A stretch of 64,000 bases of DNA from Streptomyces sp. 130 (GCF_007096885.1 NZ_VJNO01000021.1:50504-114503), one strand, 5' to 3'; positions 34,505 through 42,948 are shown, counted from the stretch's first letter. Translations and numbers: made by a program. Notes: a model not told the origin generated them from the letters alone.

Positions 34505-36076
34505 ATGTCTGATCTTCCCCGGAAGGCGGTCACCCGTACCGCCAAGCTGGCCGCGCTGCCGTTGGGTTTCGCCGGCCGTGCCACCTGGGGGCTGGGCAAG
34601 CGCATCGGCGGCAGGTCGGCGGAGCTGGTGGCCCGCGAGGTGCAGCAGCGCACCGCCGACCAGCTCTTCAAGGTCCTCGGGGAGCTGAAGGGCGGGGCGA
34701 TGAAGCTCGGCCAGGCCTTGTCCGTCTTCGAGTCCGCGCTGCCCGAGGAGGTCGCGGGGCCCTACCGCGCGGCGCTCACCAAGCTCCAGGAGGCCGCCCC
34801 GCCCATGCCGAGCGGCACGGTGCACGCGGTCCTGGCGGAGCGGCTCGGCGAGGACTGGCGGGAGCTGTTCCTGACGTTCGACGACAAGCCGTCGGCCGCT
34901 GCGTCCATCGGCCAGGTGCACCGGGCTGTGTGGCACGACGGCCGGGACGTGGCCGTGAAGGTGCAGTACCCGGGCGCGGGCGAGGCGCTGCTCTCGGACC
35001 TGACCCAGCTCAGCCGGTTCGCACGGCTGCTGGGCCCGCTGGTTCCGGGCATGGACATCAAGCCGCTGATCACGGAGTTGCGCGACCGGGTGTCCGAGGA
35101 GCTGGACTACGAGCAGGAGGCGTGGTCCCAGCGGGCGCACGCCGAGGAGTTCGCGGACGATCCCGACGTCGTGGTCCCGGAGGTGGTCCACCAGTCGGCG
35201 CAGGTGCTGGTCACCGAGTGGATGGACGGGGTGCCGCTGGCCGATGTGATCGCCGACGGCACGGCCGGGCAGCGCGACCGGGCCGGCCAACTGCTCGCGA
35301 GGTTCCTCTTCTCGGGCCCCGCCCGCACGGGCCTGCTCCACGCCGACCCGCACCCGGGCAACTTCCGGCTGCTGCCCCCGGACCCCGAGGCGGACGCGTC
35401 CGGGCAGGAGGACGACGAGGGCGCGGGCGCGGCCCAATGGCGGCTGGGGGTACTGGACTTCGGGACGGTGGACCGGTTGCCGGGCGGACTGCCGCAGACC
35501 ATCGGGGACGCGTTGCGGCTGACGCTGGGGGGCGACGCCGACGCGGTGTACGAGATGCTGCGGGCGGAGGGGTTCGTCAAGGACTCGATCGACCTGGAGC
35601 CCGACGCGGTGCTGGACTACCTGCTGCCGATCATCGAGCCGGCCGAGGTGGAGGAGTTCACGTTCAGCCGGAGCTGGATGCGTCATCAGGCCGCCCGGAT
35701 AGCCGATCCGCGCTCCCCGGCCCACCAGTTGGGCAAGCAGCTGAACCTGCCACCGTCCTACCTGCTGATACACCGGGTGACGCTGAGCACGATCGGGGTG
35801 CTGTGCCAGCTCGGCGCCACGGTCCGGCTGCGCGACGAACTCGAATCCTGGCTACCGGGGTTCCTGCCGCCGGAGGACGCGGCGGACGCGGAAGACGCGG
35901 AAGACGCGGCGGACGCGGAAGACGCGGCGGACGCGGCGGACGCGGAAGACGCGGCGGACGCGGAAGACATGGAGGCCGTGGAAGACGTGGAAGCCGCGGT
36001 GGAGGACGCAACGGAGGACGCGGCGGAGCATCTGCCGCCGGCACCGAGGTCCGCCGAAACTGTGGACGCCGGCTAG
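34505..36076 (+). CDS. ABC1/UbiB-type atypical kinase
   Basis: A 523-residue protein kinase-like protein of the UbiB/COQ8 family. Motifs: KGGAMKLGQALSVFES (the family KxGQ), the Ala-rich loop SAAASIGQVHRA, the VAVKVQYPG Lys, HADPHPGNF (catalytic loop) and LDFGTV (metal-binding DFG-like). The family controls isoprenoid-quinone biosynthesis or lipid homeostasis by unclear catalysis. A variable acidic tail of about 45 residues (ADAEDAEDAADAEDAADAAD pattern) is appended after the kinase domain and is encoded by a DNA tandem repeat. Start ATG 34505 is preferred over one four codons earlier because GGAGGGG lies upstream of it. Confidence 0.9.
   Translation: MSDLPRKAVTRTAKLAALPLGFAGRATWGLGKRIGGRSAELVAREVQQRTADQLFKVLGELKGGAMKLGQALSVFESALPEEVAGPYRAALTKLQEAAPPMPSGTVHAVLAERLGEDWRELFLTFDDKPSAAASIGQVHRAVWHDGRDVAVKVQYPGAGEALLSDLTQLSRFARLLGPLVPGMDIKPLITELRDRVSEELDYEQEAWSQRAHAEEFADDPDVVVPEVVHQSAQVLVTEWMDGVPLADVIADGTAGQRDRAGQLLARFLFSGPARTGLLHADPHPGNFRLLPPDPEADASGQEDDEGAGAAQWRLGVLDFGTVDRLPGGLPQTIGDALRLTLGGDADAVYEMLRAEGFVKDSIDLEPDAVLDYLLPIIEPAEVEEFTFSRSWMRHQAARIADPRSPAHQLGKQLNLPPSYLLIHRVTLSTIGVLCQLGATVRLRDELESWLPGFLPPEDAADAEDAEDAADAEDAADAADAEDAADAEDMEAVEDVEAAVEDATEDAAEHLPPAPRSAETVDAG
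35874..35969 (+). repeat. GCGGAC/GCGGAAGAC microsatellite in the ABC1 kinase tail
   Basis: About 95 bases composed of alternating GCGGAC (Ala-Asp) and GCGGAAGAC (Ala-Glu-Asp) blocks, all in frame. The array encodes the acidic tail and preserves the frame for any change in unit number, so its length likely varies among strains. Confidence 0.9.
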
Positions 36077-36123
36077 CCGCGCCGGACCGGTCCGGCCCCT
36101 CCCGTCCCGGCCCCGAAACGCCG

Positions 36124-36156
36124 CCGGGGCCGGTCCGTTGGACGGACCGGCCCCGG
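36124..36156. terminator. Hairpin terminator
   Basis: A perfect 15-bp stem (36124-36138 with 36142-36156, 3-base loop) lies after the ABC1 kinase stop and before the 3' end of the opposed small gene at 36256, so it may terminate both. Confidence 0.8.
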
Positions 36157-36255
36157 GGCGGGGTGCTGCTGCGCGGATGGCGCCGGGGGGCATGGCCCGC
36201 CGGGCGCAGAGAGCGGCTGCGTCCGGCGGGCCGCCTCCGTGGCGGGCCGGGTGGC

Positions 36256-36525
36256 TCAGTGCATGACGGCCATGGCCAGCGCGCGGCGGGCGCGCATCGA
36301 GGCGCGCTCGGCACGGCGCTGCATCCGCCGGGCGGCGATCAGGCGCACGGCCTGACGGTCCGCGTCGGCTTCGCGCAGGCGGTCGTGCATATGCGCACGA
36401 GCCATGGCTTCTGGGATGAGTTGCATCTCGCGGGTCCTGTTCTGGCGCGAGTCGTTCGCGCCGATGATGGTGACGTCTGGGGTCGCGGAGCCGGCGGGCT
36501 CGGACGTGGGGGCGGGGATGGTCAT
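36256..36525 (-). CDS. Small basic protein downstream of wblC, function unknown
   Basis: An 89-residue protein with a Pro/Thr/Ser-rich first third (MTIPAPTSEPAGSATPDV) and a strongly helical, Arg/Ala-rich remainder (MARAHMHDRLREADADRQAV, then LIAARRMQRRAERASMRARR). No membrane segment or known domain. It lies 89 bases after wblC on the same strand and is likely co-transcribed with it. No good ribosome site precedes ATG 36525; ATG 36585, twenty codons earlier, is also possible. Confidence 0.6.
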   Translation of the reverse strand: MTIPAPTSEPAGSATPDVTIIGANDSRQNRTREMQLIPEAMARAHMHDRLREADADRQAVRLIAARRMQRRAERASMRARRALAMAVMH

Positions 36526-36614
36526 TGGAGCCTGGTTTCGGGGATCGTGGGTGAGGGGACGGTCGATGGTTCCGATGCGCTTCATGGGCTTGGGGGCCGG
36601 GAACCCCACGGTGG

Positions 36615-36983
36615 TCACGCCGCGACCGGGTTCTTGCGCGGGCGGCCACGCGGCCGCTTCCGGGCGACGACGACGCCCTGGATGAAGAGCTCGCCACCCC
36701 AGACGCCCCACGGCTCGCGGCGCTCCTTGGCGCCGGCGAGGCACGCCTCGACGAGCGGGCAGGTGCGGCAGAGGGACTTGGCGTACTCGACGTCGGCCGG
36801 CGACTCGGCGAAGAAGACCTCCGGGTCGTAGGCGCGGCAGGGAACGGGTACGCCGAGGTTCTCGATGGCGTCGTCGAGCGCGGTGAGCGCGGTGAGGGGG
36901 GTCAAGGTGGAGTCCTCCGTGAGGCCGGGCGGGGAGATCGTGTCGGAAGGCGGTACGGACGGGGCGTGCGCTTCGAGTTGCAC
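36615..36983 (-). CDS. wblC: WhiB7-type iron-sulfur regulator WblC
   Basis: A 122-residue WhiB-like transcription factor. The four cluster Cys are in the order PCRAY ... LCRTCPLVEACLAG, followed by the family turn WGVWGGELF and the AT-hook RGRPRK near the C-terminus that is diagnostic of WhiB7/WblC. WblC binds the housekeeping sigma factor and activates intrinsic antibiotic-resistance genes in response to ribosome-targeting drugs. GTG 36983 (VQLEAHAPS) is chosen from the conserved start of homologues; an open frame reaches ATG 37097 but overlaps the terminator T-tract. Expression appears controlled by the long leader between 37600 and 36983. A small basic gene follows. Confidence 0.96.
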   Translation of the reverse strand: MQLEAHAPSVPPSDTISPPGLTEDSTLTPLTALTALDDAIENLGVPVPCRAYDPEVFFAESPADVEYAKSLCRTCPLVEACLAGAKERREPWGVWGGELFIQGVVVARKRPRGRPRKNPVAA

Positions 36984-37090
36984 GGTGGTGGTGTCCTCGT
37001 CTGGTCGTTTCCGGCCTGTTGGCCGGGGGGCGGCTGGTACCAGGTCCTGCTTGTCCCGAGGCCCCTTCTCGTTGTCTCGCCCGTTGGGGC

Positions 37091-37133
37091 AAAACAAAAG
37101 GGCCGCGGATCCCGAGTGGGGTTCCGCGGCCCT
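37091..37133 (-). terminator. Intrinsic terminator/attenuator in the wblC leader
   Basis: On the minus strand an 11-bp perfect stem (37133-37123 with 37109-37099), a single mismatch and three more pairs (37121-37119 with 37113-37111) enclose a five-base loop and are followed by CTTTTGTTTT. A T-rich tract is rare in this genome and marks a real Rho-independent terminator. It lies 116 bases before the wblC start and 24 bases after the upstream ORF stop. Confidence 0.93.
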
Positions 37134-37156
37134 GAAGGCGCCGGCCTGATGCTGGA

Positions 37157-37495
37157 TCAGGCTGGATCACTCCAGGGTTCAGGCCCACGGAAGGCCCACA
37201 TCGTGTGGTGGTGCATCGTCTGCTCGGTGACGCCGGCTTCCGCTCCCGCACCGACGGCCGCAAAGGCATAGGCCGGGGCCTGTCCCTTCGCTACTGCTGC
37301 TGCCGGTGCCTGGGTCGGTCGCTCATTGCGCTCCCGCACGGGAAGGCCGGCCAGGGACATCGGAATGACGGCGGAGACGCCGGACACACCGGTGGCGCGC
37401 AGGGAGGACTTCGGGGCACGGGCGAGAAGGCCGAGCGAGCAGGCGGAGACGACCGAGAGATCGGTCATTTTGTTGGTCTCGATGATGCTGATCAC
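37157..37495 (-). CDS. Upstream ORF (leader peptide) of wblC
   Basis: A 112-codon ORF with GTG start 37495 and an excellent ribosome site (AGGAGG, 8 bases). Codon third positions are G/C-rich in the first half, supporting translation. The product (MISIIETNKMTDLSVVSACS... ending HHHTMWAFRGPEPW then SDPA) has no recognised domain; it contains an Ala-rich middle and a triple His. Upstream-ORF translation with attenuation is known for whiB7/wblC genes; this ORF ends 24 bases before the terminator and its last codons can pair in alternative hairpins (37144-37162 and 37162-37175). It may act in cis; a stable protein is not excluded. Confidence 0.8.
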   Translation of the reverse strand: MISIIETNKMTDLSVVSACSLGLLARAPKSSLRATGVSGVSAVIPMSLAGLPVRERNERPTQAPAAAVAKGQAPAYAFAAVGAGAEAGVTEQTMHHHTMWAFRGPEPWSDPA

Positions 37496-37606
37496 TTCAA
37501 TCGCCTCCTCTCGGCGTCTCGGGGGACCGGCGGGCCGGTCCTGCGTATTCGGATAAGTACAGCACGGAGCCAGGGCTTCAGAGAAGCCGCTGTTTCCGTG
37601 GTTAAG

Positions 37607-37645
37607 AACCTATGGTGATAGCCGGGGCGGGCGCAAACTATTTTT
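37607..37645 (-). promoter_or_regulatory. WblC-type autoregulated promoter of wblC
   Basis: On the minus strand an AT-rich block AAAAATAGTTT (37645-37635) overlaps a TTGCGC -35 (37636-37631), 18 bases before TAGGTT (37612-37607). WhiB7-activated promoters are known to carry an A/T-rich element beside the -35. Transcription would begin near 37600, giving a leader of about 615 bases that includes the upstream ORF and terminator. Confidence 0.75.
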
Positions 37646-37659
37646 CCGACGAGTTTTCC

Positions 37660-39903
37660 TCACCCCTCCCCGGCTGCCTCCGCGTCGTCTTCGCGCCCGT
37701 CCCCACCTGCGCAGATGTCCAGAACGGCGGCGCCGAAGCGGCCCAGCTTCCGCGCGCCGACCCCCGGGATCCCGGCCAGTTCGCCCTCGGTGCCGGGCAC
37801 CGCCTCCGCGATGGCCATCAGCGTGCGGTCGGTGAAGACGCAGTAGGCGGGCTGGCCGGTCTCCCGCGCCCGGGCCGCCCGCCAGTCGTGCAGCCGCTCG
37901 TACAGCGCCTCGTCCATGTCGGACGGGCAGTCGTCGCAGCGCATCAGCTTCATCTCGCCGGCGTCCGTCAGGGTCTTGCCGCACACCCGGCACCGAGCCG
38001 GTGTCCGGGGCTTCCGCCCGGCCGCCGGCCGCCCTCCGCCGCCTGGGCCGGCCGCGCCGCCCGCGCCGCTCCGGCCGCCGTCGCCGGACCAGACGCCGCC
38101 CGGGCCGCCCGCCGGGCTCCGGCCGCCCGGGCCGGTGGAGCCGGGGCGGAGCCCGTTCAGGAAGCGGGTCGGCCGCCGTCCGGGCCGGCCGCCGGGCGAC
38201 CGGGAGAGCGACCAGGACAGGGTGAGGTGGAAGCGGGCCCGGGTGACGCCGACGTACAGCAGCCGGCGCTCCTCCTCGATCTGCTCCGCCGTCTTGGCGT
38301 AGGTGATCGGCATCATGCCCTCGGTCAGCCCGACCAGGAACACCGCGTCCCACTCCAGGCCCTTCGCAGAGTGCAGCGAGGCCAGGGTGACGCCCTGGAC
38401 GGTGGGCGCGTGCTGGGCGGCGGCCCGCTCGTCCAGCTCGGCGACCAGGTCGGAGAGCGTCGCCCCCGGGTGGGCCCGCTCGAAGTCCTCGGCGAGCCGG
38501 ACGAGGGCGGCCAGGGACTCCCAGCGGTCGCGCACCGCGCCGGACCCGGCGGGCGGCTCGCTGCGCCAGCCCTTGGTCGAGAGCACCGCGCGCACCTCGG
38601 CGGGGAGGTCGTCCGCGTCGTCCAGGAGGGAGTCGTTGCCCCCCGCACGGGCCGCGCCGCGCAGGGCCATGCCCGCCTCGCGGACCTCCGCGCGCTCGAA
38701 GAACCGCTCGGCGCCCCGGAGCTGGTAGGGGACGCCCGCGTCCGCGAGGGCCTGTTCGTAGACCTCGGACTGCGCGTTGACCCGGTAGAGCACCGCGATC
38801 TCGCCGGCCGGGACGCCCGCCGCGATCAGGTCGCGGATGCGGCGGGCGGTGCCCTCGGCCTCGGCGGGCTCGTCCGCGTACTCGACGAAGGCGGGCTCGG
38901 GGCCGCGCTCCCGCTGCGAGACCAGGTCGAGGCGGTGCTCGGCGGCCCGGCCGGTGGCCTGCGCGAGCAGCCCGTTGGCCAGGTGCACCACCTGCGGGGT
39001 GGAGCGGTAGTCGCGGACCAGCTTGACGACGGTCGCGCCGGGGTGGCGGGTGCGGAAGTTGAGCAAGTGGTCCGGGGTGGCCCCGGTGAACGAGTAGATG
39101 GTCTGGCCGGCGTCGCCGACGACGCAGAGGCTGTCCCGGTCGCCGAGCCAGAGGTCGAGCAGCCGCTGCTGGAGCGGGCTCACGTCCTGGTACTCGTCCA
39201 CGACGAAGTGCTGGTACTGGCGGCGGACGTGGGCGGCGATGTCGTGCCGGTCCTGGAGGATGCCGACGGTGAGGAGCAGCACGTCCTCGAAGTCGATCAC
39301 CGTGCGCTCGCGCTTCAGCTCCTCGTAGGTCTCGTAGACCTTGGCGATCTCTGCCGGGTCGCGCGGGGCGTCCCGCTGTGCCTTGGCGACCACCGCCGGG
39401 TAGTCGGCGGGAACGGTCTGGGTGACCTTGGCCCACTCGATCTCGCTCGTGACGTCGCGCAGCTCGTTGCGGTCGAGCCGCAGGCCGCTGCGGGCCGCTG
39501 CCTCGGCCACCAGCTGGACCTTGCGCTCAAGGAGCCGGGGCAGCTCGCCACCGACTGCTTTCGGCCAGAAGTACTGGAGCTGGCGCAGGGCCGCGGAGTG
39601 GAACGTGCGCGCCTGCACCCCGCCCGCGCCCAGCTGGCGCAGCCGGCCGCGCATCTCGCCCGCCGCCCGGTTGGTGAAGGTGACGGCCAGGACGCTCGCC
39701 GGCTGGAGTATCCCCGCGCGCACCCCGTAGGCGATGCGGTGCGTGATGGCCCGCGTCTTGCCCGTGCCGGCTCCGGCCAGCACGCACACCGGGCCCCGCA
39801 GGGCCGTGGCCACCTCGCGCTGCTCGGGGTCGAGCCCGTCGAGGACGGCGTCCGCGGTGTCCGGGACCCGGGGGAAGAGGGTGGAGTGCGTTGCTGATGT
39901 CAC
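37660..39903 (-). CDS. uvrD2: ATP-dependent DNA helicase UvrD2
   Basis: A 747-residue SF1A 3'-5' helicase. Walker A is AGAGTGKTRAI (about residue 43), motif II VVDEYQDVSPLQ, and the later motifs include VGDAGQTIYSF, DYRSTPQVV and LHSAKGLEWDAVF. After a Gly/Pro/Arg-rich linker comes a Cys4 element (CRVCGKTL ... CDDCPSD) and an HRDC domain (YERLHDWRAARARETG to LGRFGAAVLDI), the arrangement of mycobacterial UvrD2. GTG 39903 (VTSATHSTLF) is chosen because the frame upstream lacks conserved sequence. It is divergent from mycoredoxin. The wblC promoter lies just downstream. Confidence 0.93.
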   Translation of the reverse strand: MTSATHSTLFPRVPDTADAVLDGLDPEQREVATALRGPVCVLAGAGTGKTRAITHRIAYGVRAGILQPASVLAVTFTNRAAGEMRGRLRQLGAGGVQARTFHSAALRQLQYFWPKAVGGELPRLLERKVQLVAEAAARSGLRLDRNELRDVTSEIEWAKVTQTVPADYPAVVAKAQRDAPRDPAEIAKVYETYEELKRERTVIDFEDVLLLTVGILQDRHDIAAHVRRQYQHFVVDEYQDVSPLQQRLLDLWLGDRDSLCVVGDAGQTIYSFTGATPDHLLNFRTRHPGATVVKLVRDYRSTPQVVHLANGLLAQATGRAAEHRLDLVSQRERGPEPAFVEYADEPAEAEGTARRIRDLIAAGVPAGEIAVLYRVNAQSEVYEQALADAGVPYQLRGAERFFERAEVREAGMALRGAARAGGNDSLLDDADDLPAEVRAVLSTKGWRSEPPAGSGAVRDRWESLAALVRLAEDFERAHPGATLSDLVAELDERAAAQHAPTVQGVTLASLHSAKGLEWDAVFLVGLTEGMMPITYAKTAEQIEEERRLLYVGVTRARFHLTLSWSLSRSPGGRPGRRPTRFLNGLRPGSTGPGGRSPAGGPGGVWSGDGGRSGAGGAAGPGGGGRPAAGRKPRTPARCRVCGKTLTDAGEMKLMRCDDCPSDMDEALYERLHDWRAARARETGQPAYCVFTDRTLMAIAEAVPGTEGELAGIPGVGARKLGRFGAAVLDICAGGDGREDDAEAAGEG

Positions 39904-40033
39904 CCCGCCATGCTGCCAGGTCGCCCGGGGCGCGTGCGGTGGTTGTCCACAGGGGTGAGGTATCCGTCGTACTAATGCGGGGGCGGCCCGCGCGCGGGTT
40001 CCGCGCACCGTTCCCGCCAGGGTCCCGGGGGCG

Positions 40034-40059
40034 GGAATGGCCGCCGGGTCGCATACGTT
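40034..40059 (+). promoter_or_regulatory. SigR promoter of the mycoredoxin gene
   Basis: GGAAT (40034-40038) and GTT (40057-40059) are 18 bases apart, an exact SigR consensus. Transcription would begin near 40066, about 105 bases before ATG 40172. Placing mycoredoxin under SigR fits its role in mycothiol-disulfide repair. Confidence 0.88.
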
Positions 40060-40171
40060 CACCTGGCGTGCGGCAACGCGCGCCCCGGCCCCGTGTGACG
40101 TAACAGACGCGCGGGACCGTCCGGGCGTGACGGGATTTGCCGGGACCGAAGAGACAGAGGAGCGCGAAGAC

Positions 40172-40429
40172 ATGCCGGGCACTGTGACGATGTACAGCAC
40201 CACCTGGTGCGGCTACTGCCGTCGGCTGAAGGGGCAGATGGACCGCGAGGGCATCGCCTACACCGAGATCAACATCGAGCAGGACCCGGAGTCGGCCGCC
40301 TTCGTCGAGAAGGCCAATGGCGGAAACCAGACGGTCCCGACCGTGCTGGTGGTCCCCGAGAACGGCGGCGAGGACGTCGTGATGACGAACCCGAGCCTGG
40401 CCCAGGTGAAGCAGGCCCTCGGGGCCTGA
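40172..40429 (+). CDS. mrx1: Mycoredoxin (glutaredoxin-like)
   Basis: An 85-residue thioredoxin-fold protein with the active-site motif TTWCGYCRRLKGQM (CGYC) and the cis-Pro loop NQTVPTVLVV. Mycoredoxin-1 reduces mixed disulfides between proteins and mycothiol using mycothiol. ATG 40172 follows GAGAAGCGCGAAG-like spacing; an open frame upstream is not conserved. It is divergent from uvrD2 and carries a SigR promoter, joining it to the sigR-rsrA stress response at 7.3-8.4 kb. Confidence 0.94.
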   Translation: MPGTVTMYSTTWCGYCRRLKGQMDREGIAYTEINIEQDPESAAFVEKANGGNQTVPTVLVVPENGGEDVVMTNPSLAQVKQALGA

Positions 40430-40472
40430 TCCCCGGGCCGCCTGATCCCCGGGCCGCTTGGTCCCCGGGCCT
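40425..40472. repeat. 16-bp tandem repeat at the mycoredoxin 3' end
   Basis: CCTGATCCCCGGGCCG occurs at 40425-40440 and exactly again at 40441-40456, with a third imperfect copy at 40457-40472. The first copy carries the TGA stop of mycoredoxin. The palindromic CCCGGG cores may fold and aid termination. The rest of 40472-40551 holds G/C-rich sequence without a gene. Confidence 0.85.
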
Positions 40473-40551
40473 GGCCCCCCGGGGCCGGGCCCCGGACCCC
40501 CCGCCCCCTCCGGCCGACGCGCCGGTGGGGGCGGTGTCGTGTCCGGGCCGG

Positions 40552-41499
40552 TCAGCCGCCCGCGCGCACCGGCTTCGGGAGCGGCTTGCCGTACCAGAGC
40601 TCGATCAGCCGCGAGGCGATCGAGATGCCGAAGGGGGGCAGGATCTCGCCCGACTCGAAGGCGGCGGTCAGGTCCTCGCGGGAGAACCAGCGCGCCTCCT
40701 CGATCTCCTCACCGTCCACGTTGATGTCGAACGTCGAGGCGCGCGCCATGAAGCCCAGCATCAGGCTGGACGGGAACGGCCAGGGCTGGCTGGCGACGTA
40801 CTCGACCTCGCCGACCGTGATGCCGGCCTCCTCGAAGACCTCGCGGGCCACGGACTGCTCGATCGACTCGCCCGGCTCCACGAACCCGGCGAGCGTGGAG
40901 AAGCGGCCCTCGGGCCAGTGCACCTGGCGGCCGAGCAGGGCCCGGTCCTGGTCGTCGGTGACGAGCATGATGACCGCCGGGTCGGTGCGTGGGTAGTGCT
41001 CGGCGCCGCACGCCGGGCAGCGGCGGATGTGGCCGGCCGCCGCGATCACCGTACGCTCGCCGCAGCGGGAGCAGAAGCGGTGCAGCCGCTGCCAGTTCTC
41101 CAGGGCCACCGCGTGCACCATCAGGGCGGCGTCACGCGGACCGAGCAGCATCCCCGCCTCGCGCAGCCCCGCCGGGCGGGCCGACTGGTCCATGCGGCCC
41201 GGCAGGGTGTCCTTCTGGAGGGCGAAGTAGCTGACACCGTCCGCGTCGGTGCCGAGGAAGTAGCGGTGGGTCTCGGTGACGGGGGCCTCGAAGGCGGGCG
41301 TCATCACGAGTTCGGTGCCGTCGTCGGTGTCGTCGATCAGCACCTGGCCCCCGGAGACGACGAAGACCCGGGTCGTCGGGTGGCTCCACGCGGCGGACAG
41401 CCACGCCTCGTCGAGGCGGTGGTGCGCCGCGCGGTCGATGCCGCTCGGCGCGGTCAGACCGATGGGCCGGTCTGCGGTGGCGTTGTCGAAGGTGCTCAC
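40552..41499 (-). CDS. nudC: NAD(+) diphosphatase NudC
   Basis: A 315-residue NUDIX enzyme that hydrolyses NAD(H) to NMN(H) and AMP and can deNAD-cap RNA. It has a zinc ribbon (FCSRCGERT ... RRCPACGAE), the Nudix box (GFVEPGESIEQSVAREVFEE) and the NudC signature SQPWPFPSSLM. The N-terminal domain of about 130 residues is less conserved, as in other NudC. It ends at 40552 after the repeat. The dipeptidase gene upstream is 44 bases away on the same strand. Confidence 0.95.
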   Translation of the reverse strand: MSTFDNATADRPIGLTAPSGIDRAAHHRLDEAWLSAAWSHPTTRVFVVSGGQVLIDDTDDGTELVMTPAFEAPVTETHRYFLGTDADGVSYFALQKDTLPGRMDQSARPAGLREAGMLLGPRDAALMVHAVALENWQRLHRFCSRCGERTVIAAAGHIRRCPACGAEHYPRTDPAVIMLVTDDQDRALLGRQVHWPEGRFSTLAGFVEPGESIEQSVAREVFEEAGITVGEVEYVASQPWPFPSSLMLGFMARASTFDINVDGEEIEEARWFSREDLTAAFESGEILPPFGISIASRLIELWYGKPLPKPVRAGG

Positions 41500-41543
41500 A
41501 GGTGCTTCCTACTCCCCCGGGATGGATCGGGCGTTCAGAGGAT

Positions 41544-42938
41544 TCAGCGGAGGGCGGCCGCCAGGTCGCTCCAGAGGTGGGCGGCGGTCTCGACGCCCTT
41601 GAACAGAAGGTCCAGCTCGACCTTCTCGTCGGGGGCGTGCCAGCCGTCGGACGGTACGGAGACGCCGAGGAAGAGGACCGGCGCGCCGAGCACGTCCTGG
41701 AGGTCGGCGGCGGGCCCCGAGCCCCCTTCTCGGGTGAAGAGGACCTGCTGGCCGAAGGCACGGCCCATGGCGCGGGCCACGGCCTGGAGCGCCGGGTGGT
41801 CCAGGGGCGTCAGGCAGGGCCGGGTGGCGGGCAGGAAGGTGATCCGGTGGCTGATCCCGGCCGGGACGCGGGCCTCGGCCCAGGCCCGTACGGTCTTCTC
41901 GATGTGGTCCGGGTCCTGGCCCGCGACCAGGCGGAAGCTGATCTTCACGCGGGCGGACGAGGGGATGATGGTCTTGCTCCCGGCGCCCTGGTAGCCGCCG
42001 CCGATGCCGTTGACCTCGGCGGTCGGGCGGGCCCAGATCCGCTCCAGCGTCGAATACCCGGTCTCCCCGGAGGCGGCCCGGGACCTGGCGGTGCGCAGCC
42101 AGTCGGCCTCGTCGAAGGGCAGCTCCGCGAAGAGCGCGCGCTCGGTCTCCGTGAGCTCGGCCACGCCGTCGTAGAAGCCGGGGACCGCGACCTTGCCGTC
42201 CGCGTCGTGGAGCGCGGCGACGAGGCGGGCGATCTCGGTGGCCGGGTTGGGGACGGCGCCGCCGAAGGAGCCGGAGTGGATGTCCTGCCCGGGACCGTGG
42301 AACTCGATCTCGCACTCGGCGAGGCCGCGCATCCCGGTGCACACGGTCGGCGTGGTCTCGTTCCACATGCCGGTGTCCGAGACGATCACCGCGTCGGCGG
42401 CGAGGCGGCCGGCATGGCGCTCGACCAGGTCACGGAAGTGCGGGGAGCCGGACTCCTCCTCGCCCTCCACGATCAGCTTGAGGTGCACGGCGGGGGCGGT
42501 GCGGCCGGTGGCGGCGAGGTGGGCCCGGACGCCGAGGGTGTGGAAGAACACCTGCCCCTTGTCGTCGGCCGCGCCGCGTCCGTACATCCGGCCGTCGCGG
42601 ATCACCGGCTCGAACGGCTCGCTGCTCCAGCCGTCCTCGCGGGCGGCGGGCTGGACGTCGTGGTGTCCGTACACCAGGACCGTGGGCGCCGCCGGGTCGT
42701 CGGAGGGCCATTCGGCGAAGACGGCGGGTGCGCCGTCCGTCTCCCAGATCTCCGTGACCGGAAAGCCGGTCTCCGCCAGCTTGGCCGACAGCCACTCGGC
42801 GCTGCGCCGTACGTCGCCCTCGTGCTCCGGCTGAGCGGATACGGAGGGGATGCGCAGCCACTCGGCGAGGTCGTCGAGGAAGGCCACGCGGTGCTGCTCG
42901 GTGTACGTGCGGACGGCGCTGTCCGGGGTGTCGCTCAT
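41544..42938 (-). CDS. M20-family zinc dipeptidase
   Basis: A 464-residue cytoplasmic metallopeptidase of the M20 (CPG2/dapE-like) group. Metal-site motifs: VLVYGHHDVQPA, GRGAADDKGQVFF, and the catalytic Glu in LIVEGEEESGSPHF, then VIVSDTGMW and a final zinc His about residue 430 (FTREGGSGPAADLQ region precedes). It lacks a signal peptide, so dipeptides would be internal. It precedes nudC and follows the adnB gene, whose stop at 42949 is 10 bases upstream of this gene's start at 42938, so operon membership is likely. Confidence 0.92.
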   Translation of the reverse strand: MSDTPDSAVRTYTEQHRVAFLDDLAEWLRIPSVSAQPEHEGDVRRSAEWLSAKLAETGFPVTEIWETDGAPAVFAEWPSDDPAAPTVLVYGHHDVQPAAREDGWSSEPFEPVIRDGRMYGRGAADDKGQVFFHTLGVRAHLAATGRTAPAVHLKLIVEGEEESGSPHFRDLVERHAGRLAADAVIVSDTGMWNETTPTVCTGMRGLAECEIEFHGPGQDIHSGSFGGAVPNPATEIARLVAALHDADGKVAVPGFYDGVAELTETERALFAELPFDEADWLRTARSRAASGETGYSTLERIWARPTAEVNGIGGGYQGAGSKTIIPSSARVKISFRLVAGQDPDHIEKTVRAWAEARVPAGISHRITFLPATRPCLTPLDHPALQAVARAMGRAFGQQVLFTREGGSGPAADLQDVLGAPVLFLGVSVPSDGWHAPDEKVELDLLFKGVETAAHLWSDLAAALR

Positions 42939-42948
42939 GACCTTCAGC

